A model generated the notes under the pieces. That model did no database searches. It was not told the origin of the DNA and saw only the letters and a program-made list of their open reading frames with translations. DNA of 64,000 nucleotides. Origin: Coenobita brevimanus. Taxonomy: Eukaryota; Arthropoda; Malacostraca; Decapoda; Coenobitidae. The stretch spans positions 25,353,653 to 25,417,652 of the forward strand of contig CM064690.1 of the NCBI GenBank assembly GCA_032717465.1, in the 5' to 3' direction. This document shows, piece after piece, positions 45,207 to 56,767 of this stretch; the stretch's first letter is position 1; the number at the start of each line of letters is the position of its first letter. The translations under genes were made by a program, and so were the position numbers.

Positions 45207-46495
45207 GAGTGTTGTAGGGAAGGTATATGGAAGAATTATTAGAGAGAAAGTAAGAGAGATATCAGAAGTCCTGGTAGGTAATGAACAAGGTGGCTTTAGA
45301 AGTGATAGAGGATGTGTGGATCAAATATCTGCAGTGGGACTGATAGCAGAGAAGGCTTCTGAGAAGGCCTATACGGTGTTTATGGCATTTATGGATCTGG
45401 AAAAAGCATACGACAAAGTAGACAGAGAAGGATTTTGGAAGGTTTTGCGCATGTACCGTACATGTAGATGGTATGCTGCTAGGTGCCATCAAGAGTTTTT
45501 ATGATGGTAGTGGGATATGTGTAAGGGTAAATGGGCATCCAAGTGAATGATTCACAATCAATGTGGGCGTGCGACAAAGATGTGTGCTGTCCCCATGGTT
45601 ATTCAATATATAAATATGGATGGAGTGATGAGAGAAGCAAAAACATGAGTAATGGAGAAAGGGATGGCATTAGTAAAGAATGGTGATGGATGGGATATCT
45701 CAAACTTGTCATATGCTGATGATGCAGTGTTACATCCAAATACCTGACATGAGCTTGGTAGACTAGTGCAGAGTTTTGCTGATGTCTGTGAGTGCCATGC
45801 CTTGAGAGTAAATTAAGAAAGGAGTAAAGTGGTGGTAATCAAGAGAAGCTGACTCCCAGTATGATGTTACAGTGAAAGGAGAGAGACTGGGACTGGTGTG
45901 AGAGTTCAAATACCTGGGTACAGTGATAGAAAAGAAAGGAAAATGTGTAAAAGATGTGGAGAGTTGAGTGACACAAGGAAGGAAGGTAGCTGGTGCTATG
46001 AAGGCCTTGATGAGAAACAGAGGCTTGAGTGTTGCAGCTGCACAAAGCTTACACAAAGGAGTGTTAGTGCTAACTTTAACGTATGGATGTGAGACTAAGG
46101 TGTGGTATGGAAATGAAAAGCCAAGAGTGAGAGCTGTGGAGATGGGACTGCTGAGGAATGTATGTGGAGTACAGAGAGTGGATAGGATACCAAATAATGT
46201 GCTTTGTGAAAGATGAGGAGTGAGGAAATCTGTGGACACCAAAATCGAAGAGAATATACTGAAATGGTATGGTCATGTGGAGAGAACAGATAATAACAGA
46301 GTGGTGAAAAAGGTATATCTGAGCGAATCTGAAGGAGGGAGGAGGTGAGGTAGGCCAAGAAAGTGGAGGGATATGGTGAATAAGTAGTTGAGGATGTGAG
46401 GTATGGAAGTCAGTGAGGCTAGAGGACTGTCAAGAGACCGAGCTGGCTGGATGAAAATTGTAAGTACACGATTGGGATTTGGCACCCCTTTTTTA

Positions 46496-47044
46496 CATGA
46501 CGGCATTCGGATTGACTCTCGGATACGTTTATGTGAAGCTACATAATGTGGTGGAAGTTTTTTGTCATATCAGATACAACCGGGATTCCAGGGGCTTGAA
46601 TGATGAGTGAATGGAAACATGACCCGCTGGATTGAGCAAACTTGGGCTGTCTGGGTGTTGCTACTCCTCACCTTGCCCCAGAGTGGGAAGGGTCTGGGTG
46701 ATGATGACAAATGGAAGTTTTCACACCTTAATATGAGATCTCATTCACAGTGACTGAAACATAAAAAAGGCATTAAATCCTGTCAGTTACCAACCATCAC
46801 TACTCTTTCCCACCACTCCAGCCTCTCTACCACCACTCATCACCACTTCCTTCCACCACTCTAGCCTCTCTAACACCACACATCACAATCCCAATCTATC
46901 ACCAATGATCACTACTCCAAACCTCTCTGTCACCATTCATCATTAGGCTACTCCCTCCCACCACTCAAAGGTTATCTCTTTTAGCTACACCACACAACCC
47001 AATTCAGTCTTCACCTCCTCTGCTCCCCCAAAGCTTCCACCAAC
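46496..47044. other. Intron, no recognised feature
   Basis: CACCACTC- and TCACCA-rich phrases at 46800-46980 repeat imperfectly. No gene is seen. Confidence 0.45.
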
Positions 47045-47169
47045 CTTAAACTCCTTGACAACATCATTCAGATGGCCCTGCTCATCAAATATGGTGATCT
47101 GTGGAAGGTTGTGTCTCAGGCCAACCTCAAAATCTTCTTGGCTATGTCCTGGAGTTACTTTAACCACAC
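47045..47169 (-). CDS. VARS2: ValRS exon 4 of the window (editing domain)
   Basis: A 125-nt exon beginning VVKVTPGHSQEDFEVG and followed by RHNLP and TIFDEQG. This is the second core motif of the editing site, usually GTGAVKxTPAHxxxD. Here Ala before His is Gly (TPGH), while the downstream Asp is retained. The donor is a less usual GTTGGT; the frame ends in phase 0 after EFK and continues with GLPRF in the next exon. Confidence 0.92.
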
Positions 47170-47589
47170 CTGTTGAAAGTTTGTCCTGATCAGAACACAT
47201 GATTGTGCAGTATAAATGCTTTCTGAATTACACAAATCTTGACTGGGAAATTCAACTTTACTGAGAGGTTTTACTGTGTGGGTTTATATTTATCAACTGC
47301 ACTGCACAGCTTGTTTAATTTTATAAAGTTTACATATGCATATTTGCAATATTACAGTTCTTATAGTACAGTTATGTGTGTTCACGGATTATGTTTACTA
47401 TCAAAGGTTACATCTGACTAAGGCTAATTTCAAGTTTGCAGAGCCTTCCAGAACAGAGTCCTTGCATAATCCATGGAGTGCCTTTACTTTAATTACATCT
47501 TACCAGCACTTATTTCATCAATCATACAATCTTCTATTGCCTCATCAGGATTCTACAGGCTGGGGCTAAGCTACTTAGTCTAGACAATT

Positions 47590-47770
47590 AAAGCAAAGAT
47601 GACCAGTTGCTTTTGCCCTAAGCAGCATTATGTGGGCTATTAGCCTATCAATTCCTTGCTTGTAGATCCATAAGGGTCATACTCAGTTTGAATAGCTTAG
47701 TCCAGTAGGCCTATTTGTTGGTTACGGTACAGTATATGGTTACCACTCAGCACAGTAAATGGTTTTCAGG
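47590..47770 (-). mobile_element. Old, diverged SINE copy
   Basis: Weak resemblance to the reversed SINE: GATGACCAGTTGC, CAGCATTATGTGGGCTATTA, TGGTTACCACTCAGCACAGT. It is much more diverged than the other copies. Confidence 0.55.
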
Positions 47771-48632
47771 ATAACAAGATATCATATATTTTACTGTAAT
47801 ATACACTCATTTTCTGGATTACAGTACACTATTAACTTCCAATCTATCCCAGCTTAGCCTCAGTCCTATCTTCAGTACAATTTGCCTGACAGAATACAGA
47901 CCCCTGCTTGTTGTCCTTATCTTTTCACCTCAAACTTAGTCAATTTCTTCTTCAGGGTTGGCATGACTAAAACCAAATTATTCTAATCAATTATAATCAG
48001 AGAAAAACTAACGCATGATGATAAAGTTTTTATTTTAAATAACCTCAAAAAATATTTTACAGTATAGTATTCTGTGTACTTCATCACTATTTGTCATTAA
48101 AAAAATCTTACAACATACAGGTATACAAACACATTGGAGCAATTCAGGTTTTGTTCCTGCCTCTTAAGACATGACTTGTGCAGTAGTAATAGAACTGTTG
48201 GTGATGAATACCAACTTGGTAAATTTACTTTTTTATTATTCTGTGTTCATGTAGGATTCTGATGATATTTTTGTACTCAGTTTCATAATTCATCATTATT
48301 ATCTCACTAGAGTTCTATAGGGATGCCTTCATGTGGTAGCACTAACACTGCTAGGCAGCTTCACTGTTCAGTTATACAAAGATTACTCAACTTCCTCCCT
48401 CTCCCCTATAAGGAAGATGGAAGGCTGAGGAAAAGGGCGGCTTCAGTCTGTAGTCCACCAGGTTCATGTTCATATGCTACTCAGGCCACAGCAATAGCAA
48501 TTTGCCTAACAAAGTACAATGTAATTAAGTGGTTACTATGGCTTTGCTTTTCATCGCTGTCTAGCCGTTAGTTATTAATCATCGTAGAGACATACCAATG
48601 AGGAATATCAGCTGGATAAAATTACATGTTCT
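47771..48632. other. Intron, no recognised feature
   Basis: No frame or repeat recognised; ORF 48323-48571 has no family resemblance. Confidence 0.45.
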
Positions 48633-48767
48633 GTCATCCTCTAATTATAATCTGATCTTGTCATCCTCTAATCATAATTTGACTTTGTCATCCTGTGATT
48701 ATAGTCTGGTCTTGTTATCCTTTGATTATAATTAGTTTCTGTCATCCTCTGATTATAATTTGATTTT
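48633..48767. repeat. 27-bp minisatellite, five copies
   Basis: A 27-bp unit, GTCATCCTCTGATTATAATY plus TGATYTT, repeats five times with exact 27-bp spacing (starts at 48633, 48660, 48687, 48714, 48741). The copies differ by several substitutions, so this array is older than the 32-bp one at 17.3 kb. Confidence 0.93.
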
Positions 48768-49399
48768 CATTTAATAAATCTGATTTTAAATTTAAAAAAT
48801 CTATGTGTTCCACTTTTATTAAAAAATGGGATTTTTTCCAATCCTGTTCTCCCAATGTATTCTTTTCTTTTTCACAACTCACATCATCATAATTGTTCCT
48901 TCCACCTTTCTCTCTCCTTCTCACAAATCATGTATTACAACAATCCTCATTTATTTCAGATCTAACAGGACTGGTGGATCTATAAAATAGCTGAAGCTCA
49001 GCTGTGAAGTCTAGTACATTTAAGGGATGAAGACCAAGGGAAGTAGGACTAGCCTAACCATGGTCCCCTAGCCCCTGTACCTCAATGAGGTTAAAATGGG
49101 ACTGGCTGTTACTAATTACTGTTATCATTATAATTCTATAGGGACCAAGGATGTGGATTAGTGGGATGTTGTAACACTGAGAGACTGAAATGAAGTCCTT
49201 TATACTACACAGACAGCCCTTGTTTAAAGCTGTTCCTCCATGCTGCTAATGAATTACTGTAACACCTTTTCTTCACTATGTACTGTGCCATTTACAGTTG
49301 TTTCACCATTAAGTTATTGATGAATTAACACATCTTCATTTAAAGCTGCTTATGATTCACTACAAAGATGTTTTGAAGTAAAAAATCATTTTTTTTTTT
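48768..49399. other. Intron, no recognised feature
   Basis: AT-rich, no gene recognised. Confidence 0.45.
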
Positions 49400-49815
49400 T
49401 TTTTTACCTATCCTTTCCTATTTTCCTTCCTTCTTTCCTTCCTTCTTTCCTTCCTTCCTTCCTTCCTTTTCTGTCTTTCTTTTCTTCTTCCTTTCCTCTT
49501 CCTTCTGTCTATGGGTGACTCTCCATTGAGTGACAAGCCATATGGTTTCCTGTACACCAGGAAACCATTTACTACACTGGATGGTAACCATATAACCAAA
49601 TTTGGAGCCTGGTGGTTTGGTGGGTACTTTAGGCGCTCCAGCCGGATTGAGCCTGGGAAGGTTTATATCCAAGGGATGGTTGGGGTTTACTGTTTACGTA
49701 AAGCCACTCGGGGATGAGTGAGGCTGGTCACTTTCATCTTAAATGTCAGGACCAACTTGCCTAACCCTGGGCATGTATGCTCCTCAATGGGCAACGCAAG
49801 ATTAGATGATGATGA
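49400..49815 (+). mobile_element. SINE copy, nearly full length
   Basis: A CTTCCTTC-rich stretch, then GTGACAAGCCATATGGTTTC, the hairpin, TGGTGGTTTGGTGGG (A-box-like) and GGTTTATATCCAAGG (B-box-like), ending in a GAT repeat. Confidence 0.8.
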
Positions 49816-50188
49816 TGATAATGCTGATGATCACTTATGAATTAGAAGCATGTCTCAGAACTGTTTCATTTCAAAGTAACATTCTGCCTGCATTCAGAAC
49901 ATCTAAGACTTTGATGACTGACATTACACATACAGCTAATTATATGTCAGAAGTTAATTCCAAAACATCAAAACTTTTCCAAACATCCAACACTGCAAAC
50001 TGTGGGACACTGGTGTGCTAGCTTTATATGTAGCAATGGGACTTTTATATGCAACAATGGAACTTTAACAGGCAATCTTTATGTAATTTACTGTGCATTT
50101 GAGAGATGCAAGGAACATAAAAAAAAACTGACTTAAAATGAGAAGAACCTATTGTACAGTACTCCCCTCACTCTTCCTTGCTCTTCAC
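49816..50188. other. Intron, no recognised feature
   Basis: No frame, repeat or named family recognised between the SINE copy and ValRS exon 3. Confidence 0.5.
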
Positions 50189-50368
50189 CTGTCCCAAAAT
50201 CAGGATCAACAGCTTCGTCTTCTATGATGGGAATGGGTTCCTGGCGGAAAGGGTGAAACACAGACATGCCGATGAAGCGCGAGTATCGTGGATCATCTGG
50301 GTGAACCATAATGGCAGTGTCTCCCAGAACTGTCTCTGGCCGTGTGGTTGAGACGATGAGCTCTTCAT
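50189..50368 (-). CDS. VARS2: ValRS exon 3 of the window (editing domain)
   Basis: A 180-nt exon reading [19 protein letters not shown], then VHPDDPRYS and ending DFGT. The TTRPET element is the conserved threonine-rich segment of the ValRS/IleRS/LeuRS editing site. Acceptor is acaacag; donor is GTGAAG. The split Gly codon is completed by GT of the next exon. Only 263 bp separate it from the previous exon, the shortest intron here. Confidence 0.94.
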
Positions 50369-50631
50369 CTGTTGTGGGAAAAAGTCATCATCATCATCAT
50401 CATCATATTCCTAATCCAATAGTCCACTACAAAATGGGGTGGGTAGGTTACTACTTCAATAAATGAGGCAGGGAAAGGAAACATATATGCATCAGTGTAA
50501 TAACAATCTAGACATCCTCATTTGTAGCTATATGCAATGTACACATTTACTAAACATTTTGCCTACCTGCACTCCACATTGTCTACACACTCTCCAGTAA
50601 CTCCATACAAAATAAATTTCACCCTACTCAC

Positions 50632-50860
50632 CCAAACCAACCACCTTATAAGCAAAGTCATACATCTTGCCAAATGTAACTGGTTCTTTGTATCCAGGAA
50701 CCATGAGCTCACTGGGTCCGGTAAGGTGTGTGTGTTCAACCTCAATGTCAGAGATGGTGGACTGGAGACTGCAGCACCAGTTGACTGGCGCCTTCTTGCG
50801 GTACACCAGGCCACAGTCAAACAGTTGGATAAATGCTTCCTTCACTGCATCACTCATGTG
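50632..50860 (-). CDS. VARS2: ValRS exon 2 of the window (catalytic to editing)
   Basis: A 229-nt exon beginning HMSDAVKEAF and containing VNWC, SAISD-like STISDIEVE and PGYKEPVTFG. These match the end of the first half of the catalytic domain and entry into the CP1 editing insertion of ValRS. The acceptor is gacag and the donor is GTGAGT. It ends with one base (G) that pairs with AT of the next exon to make an Asp codon. Confidence 0.94.
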
Positions 50861-51783
50861 CTGTCAGGAACTGTAGCTATAAGTCTTCATCATACTGATA
50901 TCTCACCTAAAGTTAAGCTTTACCTATTAATTCAAAGGATGTCATTCTTATTTCATCTTTTAATTCCCTGACTATAATAATCAGATTAAGAAAGATCTCT
51001 CATACTAAATGGGTTAATGAAGGCTGTTTCTAACCCCTCCTATCTGAAAAGTCTCTCCTAAGCTGAATAAAATTAGTCTGCAAGCTACAAAAGTCAAATG
51101 ATAAACATCTTATCAGAGTGATGTAGTTAATATCAGTGATCTAAATACTGTACAGTTCTGTACTAATAGTTTAATTTATATAGCAGTCTGTTTGCTGGCA
51201 CAATCTCTCGTGTACAGTAGTCAGAAACGTGGTCATCATCTTACCCTTATTTTTCATAATGAGAAAGGCTTTGGAAGCACCAGAATCATCATCATCATAA
51301 TCATCATCCAGTACTCTTTTTCCCATGTAAGTATGGGGTGAGGAAGGGTCACAATTAAAAGATAAAAATAAAGAACTTGGCAGAAAGAGAACTAACCAAG
51401 GTCTTCCCAATTTAGTGGGCCACATTCTCAGTCATTTACCAACCAAGTCCCCTAAATTCATTTTACAGGCACACCTTCCACAAATATGTGCTTCATAATA
51501 ATCTATCAAACAAATTCTATCCAATGACTATCAAGGAAAAGAAAATGCAAGGGTAAGGGAAGCTATCAGCATATACTGCCTGCTATCAAAGAACACACAT
51601 TTAGCTTTCCACTGCCAGTATAAAATTCATTTGTATACTGCATGTTATCGTGAGCTTCTACAACAGAAGTCTGAAACTTCAGCATAACATTACAAAATAC
51701 AATAATGTACCAGCAACATCAGTATTTGAAAATGTTATGTTAATTTATTGTTTTGTTACTGTAGTGAAATTATAAATCCAAAC
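50861..51783. other. Intron, no recognised feature
   Basis: No gene or named repeat between exon 2 and the RTE-A copy. Confidence 0.5.
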
Positions 51784-52213
51784 TATCTATGTATCTATTA
51801 CAAGATGCCTTAATCCTGTACGGGGTGGCCACAAACAAACTACTTCCATGTTGCCCTGTCCAATGCCATTTCACTGCCCTGCTCCCAATTCATACCCTCC
51901 TCTCTCATATACCTCTCCACTCCATCCCCCCATCTCATCCTCAGTTTCCCTCTCCCTCTCTCCCCCTCCACCTCACTCACACACACACACTCCTCATCAG
52001 TCTCTCGCTCTCCATCCGCTCCACATGGCCAAACTACCTCAGTGTATTTCTCCTAACGCTTTCCATCATGTTCACATCCACACCACAATGCTCCTTCACT
52101 TCCTTAATTGTTAGTCTGTCTCTCCACATGCTCCTCTCAAATAACTCATTTTCACTGCCCTCACTCATGGCTTGTGTCCTTCCAACAAGGTCCAAGCTTC
52201 ACTTCCAAACACA
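51784..52213 (-). mobile_element. RTE-A LINE 3' end
   Basis: Tail TATCTATGTATCTATTA at 51784-51800, then the RTE-A C-terminal coding region on the minus strand. It is more diverged than other copies. Homology ends near 52213, about 90 bp before the ValRS donor. Confidence 0.8.
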
Positions 52214-52302
52214 AATCGTAAACTTAAAAGCTGTGCTACTAGAATCAATACAACACACTGCTGTTTATCTGATGTTTACTAATGTTACACAGCCCAACTT
52301 AC

Positions 52303-52417
52303 TTGATCCATGGTAAAGACAGCACGGTGCCAGTCTAGGGTTGTGCCCAGACGCTTCATCTGTTCATATATTGTGTTGCCCTTTTCCTTCTTCCACTTCC
52401 ACACTTCATCAACAAAC
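52303..52417 (-). CDS. VARS2: ValRS exon 1 of the window (catalytic domain)
   Basis: This 115-nt exon encodes WKWKKEKG and TTLDWHR, ending FTMDQ, the stretch after the HIGH-containing part of the Rossmann fold. The acceptor is tttctag before GTTTG and the donor is GTAAGT. It starts with the last base of a codon whose first two bases come from an exon not found in this window, and ends in phase 0. The preceding PNVTG/HIGH exon was looked for up to 64000 and not seen, so intron 0 probably exceeds 11 kb. Confidence 0.93.
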
Positions 52418-53463
52418 CTAGAAATACACATTTCTTTAACAAACCAAGAAATACGTTGACACTCAAGCATCCAAACCACCTGATATTCCAGGAGTTCAGT
52501 GTTCCAACTTTAGATTCTTCTAAATCATATTGTATTAAGTAATCTAGGTGTGGTCTGAATATGAGTCACAACCACCCATGAAATACTACTTTGGCTTAGA
52601 ATGAAGAACTTCATATTTGTGTTCCAGCTTACAACAGTTCATTCCAATCACAGAAACTCACTGCAGCTAAAGAGTTAATTTTTGTTACCTGGATGTGCTT
52701 CTTGACAAGCATGTGAGGTACAAGACTAGAAGTGTAGGCTTTCAGTAAGCAGAGCAATATCATGACAGACAGTGGTTATGAAATACAAATTAGAAGTGGA
52801 GGAAGTAAGAAAAAGAGGGAGGCCAAAGAAAAGGTGAGGTGGTGCAAAAGATTTTGAATCATAGAAGTCTGAGCTTCCAAGAGGATGACAACCATGTATT
52901 ACTGTAAACAACACAAACCAGAATGAAGTGATTTCTTAGGAGAATGACTTTCTAGGAAAAAAGTGAATCAACTGGGGCAAAATGTAAATTAGTTAAGCCT
53001 GGCTGTGGATAGTTTAAAACAACATTAGCATACAGTACACCACTGCGTGACAGGTAAAAGACTGACTGTGCTTGAATAAGGTTTGTTTTCTCAGGTTTCC
53101 AGACACCATGCCACTGGAATGGGTAACAGTGAGCATGTACATAATGTTTAAATACAATAGGTTCATAAAGACAGGTATATAACTAATGTAGTAGTATTGT
53201 TCCAACTCAAGAATCATAAACTTGGAACATTAGCTCAGTCCTATAAGAAGAATGGATGGAAAATGTTTGGTATATCATGGAATGTTAAGGAGAGAGCTTC
53301 TTGTAAGATATAAGAGAAAACACAATATAGAAAAACTTATTATTAAAATCTGAGCTAAGACCTGCATAGACAAGTAACATCTTCTGTAGTGGTAATATAG
53401 CAGCAATCTCAAATTGATGTGAGAGGTACAGGCTGGCAAAGAACCAAGTGGTGACATAAATTC
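52418..53463. other. Intron or upstream region, faint LINE trace
   Basis: 52768-52860 reads YKLEVEEVRKRGRPKKR in the plus frame, a phrase common near LINE C-termini. Too short to classify. No ValRS exon was found. Confidence 0.4.
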
Positions 53464-53620
53464 TGCAAATATGCATACCCCACTTTCCGACGATATTTTC
53501 TTCTTCCTCATCCCCTACCCTGTCATTTACATCAACCAGAACAGTAATTTCTGTATTCTCCTCTCTTTCTTTTATATATTTGTACAGTTGCTCCAAAAAC
53601 TTTCTAGTCTTTCCCAACCC
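53464..53620 (-). mobile_element. RTE-type endonuclease fragment
   Basis: The minus-strand frame reads FLEQLYKYIKEREE, EITVLVDVNDRVG and NIVGKWGM. This resembles the VLGDFNARVG catalytic block of RTE apurinic endonucleases, with Gly before Asp changed to Val and the following Phe-Asn-Ala changed to Val-Asn-Asp. Confidence 0.7.
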
Positions 53621-53875
53621 TCTGTTTCTTTGTTTACTGAGACATATTCACATATATGTATCTCTAGAACCATCTTACACAACAGAAGCATTGAATCGAC
53701 ACACTTCTATGCTTTCACATACTTTTTCAATTCTCTGTGATAAGAAAAAAGCACCACCTTCCTTCTTCCTACCCTCATATTCTTTCAAACCCAACCATAC
53801 CATCCACCATCTCCTCCACCCAATATATGTATGCTGTATTATAGATAGATAGATGGATAGATAGATATATTTATA

Positions 53876-54300
53876 CAGTACCCTTGCGTCCAGTATGCGT
53901 TTCTCCAGTACTAAGCTTGCCCAGTACTGCTGGCAAAATAATTAAATAATTTATTACTGTAGTACGGATTTGTTGGGCTAGTACGGATCAGCCGTGCAAA
54001 GTGGGCCAAATCCAAGGAGTTCTCTAGTACGGATGTGAAGCATCCAGTACTACAGTACTACCTGCGGGAAGATTGCCAACACCGAGGAACGTTTCCCTAG
54101 TACGCTGTTCAAGTCCATTACGCTTTCCTCAAGACTCGTGACTTGTGCCAGTCAAATTACAGTATTGCACTTCCCCCTGATGACGAAGACAACGATGTGT
54201 AAGAGTGTGACTATGAAGGATTTATGAGGGACGTTGAGGCAGAAAGGCCTCCTCAGGATCCTGAAGGCCCTCCTCCAGGGGGTCAATAGGACTTCCTACA
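53876..54300 (+). mobile_element. Possible Tigger-like left end and flank
   Basis: CAGTACCCTTGCGTCCAGTA at 53878 preceded by TA, with repeated AGTACGGAT words. Around 54175-54260 a short acidic reading (PPDDEDNDV) is followed by GFMRDVEAERPP. Only one end is seen. Confidence 0.4.
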
Positions 54301-54309
54301 GCCTCAGAA

Positions 54310-54740
54310 ACCCCTCCCCCTTTCCCCCCAAGCCCATCACCACTCACCTTATCCCTGAGTTCACACTTAATGACTTCGTCCCACGTCTAATTTGGTCTTC
54401 CCCTCGCAACCCCATCCCTAATATTAACGCTTTTCACTTTCTGAACCCAATTATCATTCCCCATCCATTTCATTTGCCCAGACTACCTCAATCTACCGCC
54501 CCTCTTCACAACACCAACACACTTCAATCCCATCCTACTTCTCAACTCTTCCATCGTAAACCTAGCCCCCCCAGGCCTTGCACTGAGGGACGCATTGCAC
54601 ATCCCCCTAATCATTGTCATTTCTGTACGTATGAGCCCGCGAATATCCTCTTCCTTTACTGCCCAGGTCTCACTACCATACAGCATTACACTCCAAAACA
54701 CATGCTGCATACAAAGATCCCTTGGCATGCAGGTATGGCC
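54310..54740 (-). mobile_element. RTE-C LINE 3' fragment
   Basis: The minus frame 54728-54483 reads YGSETWAVKEEDIRGL and MTMIRGMCNASLSARPGG, the same C-terminal block as 41540-41680 on the plus strand. Confidence 0.75.
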
Positions 54741-54805
54741 CTCTCAATATCTGTCTATCTACATATATATATATATATATATATATCTATCTATTGCCAG
54801 ACGCC

Positions 54806-56758
54806 TCAATCCCGTTTGGGGTGGCCACAAACAAATCGCCTCCAAGTCGCGCTGTCCCCCGCCATTTCACTGCCCTGCTTCCAACTCACACCCCCCTCTC
54901 TCGTATACCTCTCCACCCCATCCCTCCATCTCATCCTTGGCCTCCCCCTCCCTCTACCCCCCTCCACCTCACTCACATACACTTTCTTCGTCAGTCTTTC
55001 ACCTTCCATCCTCTCCACATGGCCAAACCACCTCAGTGTGTTCCTCATAACGCTTCCTATCACATCCACATCAACACCACAACGCTCCTTTATATCCTCA
55101 TTCGTCAGCCTGTCTCTCCATGTGACTCCACAGGCTCCTCTTAAATAACTCATTTCCACTGCTCTCACTCTTGACTTGTGTCCTTCCAACAACATCCAAG
55201 CTTCACTTCCGTACGTTAGAGTTGGTATCACAATACTGTCATGTAGTAACTTTTTCACTTCCATACTCACTTCCCTGTTTCTTATCACTGCTTTCAAAGA
55301 ACCAGCAACCTTTCTTCCCTGCTGTACCCTTTCAAGCACTTCACCCTCCAAACCTCCATCCTTACTCATCACACTACCCAAGTACTTAAACGTACTCACA
55401 TTTTCCAATTCCTCACCATCCAACCTCGCTGTACATTCACTGACTTCACCTCTCTCAAAGACCATCATTTTACTCTTCCCTACATTCACCTTTAGATTCC
55501 GTTTCTTACACGCTCTCCCAAACTCATCCACCAAGCCTTGCAGCTCCCCTTCGTCTTCACTCAACAACACAGTATCATCTGCAAACAACAGTACAGGGAG
55601 TTTCCAAACACTATCCTCTCTCACCAGGGCCATTCCAACATCCACTACCCTACCTTGTACCTCTTTTATTACCCCATCCATGTACAGATTGAACAACCAT
55701 GGAGACATGACACATCCCTGTTTCAACCCAACTTTCAAAGAGAAAAATTCACTTAGTTCACCATCCACACGCACTGCAGCCTTCGCACCATCGTACATAC
55801 TCTTCACAGCATTCAACAACTTCCCATCTACTTCATATATTCTTAACACTTTCCACAATCCTTGTCTATCCACCCTGTCATATGCTCTCTCCAAACCCAT
55901 GAAAGACACATACAACTTCTTTCCCTTCTCTAGAAACTTTTCCACTAAGGATCTAAGAATGAATATTTGATCTACACAACCTCTTCCCTTCCTAAAGCCT
56001 CCCTGTTCTTCTCCAACTAATTTCTCTGTTCTTTCTCTAACTCTGTCAATAAGTATCCTACCATACACTTTTCCTATTATACTAAGAAGACAAATGCCCC
56101 TATGATTACCACACACTTCTTTTTCCCCTTTTCCTTTGTACAAGGGAATAATTATACCTGACTTCCAATCCTCTGGGACTCTACCTTCCTCCCAGGCCAA
56201 TCTGCTGCACATCTTCCACATCCATTCTACTACTATCTCTCCCCCATGCTCCAGCATTTCACCACACACTCCATCAATTCCTGGGGCTTTCCCCGATTTA
56301 ACTTTCTTCATTGCTTCCACAACTTCTATCCTACTGATTTCTTCCTGTCTTCTCACCTCCCTCCTTCTCCCAGCCATTCCCCAGCCACTTATACTCGCAT
56401 TACTTCCATCCTCTACGTTCAACAATTCCTTAAAGTGTTCTCTCCATCTGCTCACTTTTTCTTCCTTCTCCACTAGTAATCTACCATTTTTATCTTTCAC
56501 TCCCCTGCTAACTTCACTTCCACCCTGTCTTACTCTTTTCACCTCTCTCCAGAACATTTTCTTACAGTCCCTCCACTTTACACTCAAATTCCTTCCAAAT
56601 TCCTCATCCACTCTTTTCTTACTCTCTCTTACTAATCTTTTCACCTCTCTCTTTCTTTCTACATATAACTCTCTCTTCCGCCTCTCAACTTCTTCCACGC
56701 CCCTATTTCTCATCCATTCATTGTATGCTTTCTTCTTTTGTGCCACAGCCTGTTTCAC
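54806..56758 (-). pseudogene. RTE-A ORF2, reverse transcriptase part
   Basis: A 650-codon open frame. RT blocks: KSGKAPGIDGVCGEM (about 155-169), IIIPLYKGKG (202-211), EQGGFRKGRGCVDQI (251-265), then motif A, SFMGLERAYDRV (285-296), and FADD at 392-395. Motif A should hold Asp where Gly288 is found, so the catalytic site is broken despite the long open frame. The C-terminal third has TLRWFGHVERM and a basic RGRGRPRMRW stretch, ending CGHPKRD. In live elements this protein primes reverse transcription on nicked target DNA. Confidence 0.92.
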
Positions 56759-56767
56759 CTCTTCAGT

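Larger units (their letters stand above)
43036..46495 (+). mobile_element. RTE-B LINE copy 2, interrupted
   Basis: The left part 43036-43378 encodes VKRVKNGKAAGVDEVYAEI, then AWMSETVPAEW. The right part 45207-46495 resumes with the next codons of the RT domain, then GFRSDRGCVDQI-like sequence, MAFMDLEKAYDKVDREGFW, SYADDAVLHP, and the C-terminal block. Removing 43379-45206 gives the same order as copy 1. Several frameshifts and stops are present. Confidence 0.87.
2543..52417 (-). other. VARS2: Valyl-tRNA synthetase gene, 13 exons (partial)
   Basis: Thirteen minus-strand blocks encode successive parts of a class I valyl-tRNA synthetase, which charges tRNA-Val and hydrolyses mischarged threonine in its editing domain. 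Every block has AG before it and GT after it, and all twelve joins keep phase, giving about 2.13 kb of continuous frame. Seen landmarks, in order, are [16 protein letters not shown], the editing block ending [46 protein letters not shown] and SPFMPYLTEEL. The HIGH motif exons and the C-terminal tail are outside the window. The sequence lacks the very conserved GRDINLD block of the cytosolic enzyme and has DALRFTLC and GWPQ as in mitochondrial VARS2, so I favour the mitochondrial enzyme. That paralogue call is from memory, not from alignment. Enzyme identity is very secure; paralogue is moderate. Confidence 0.93.

Noticed and set aside
55176..55970. 264-codon plus-strand frame
   Set aside because: It lies opposite the RTE-A reverse transcriptase and has the low-complexity Ser/Thr/Pro look of an antisense shadow. 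The same applies to 56136-57026 and 20828-21430.
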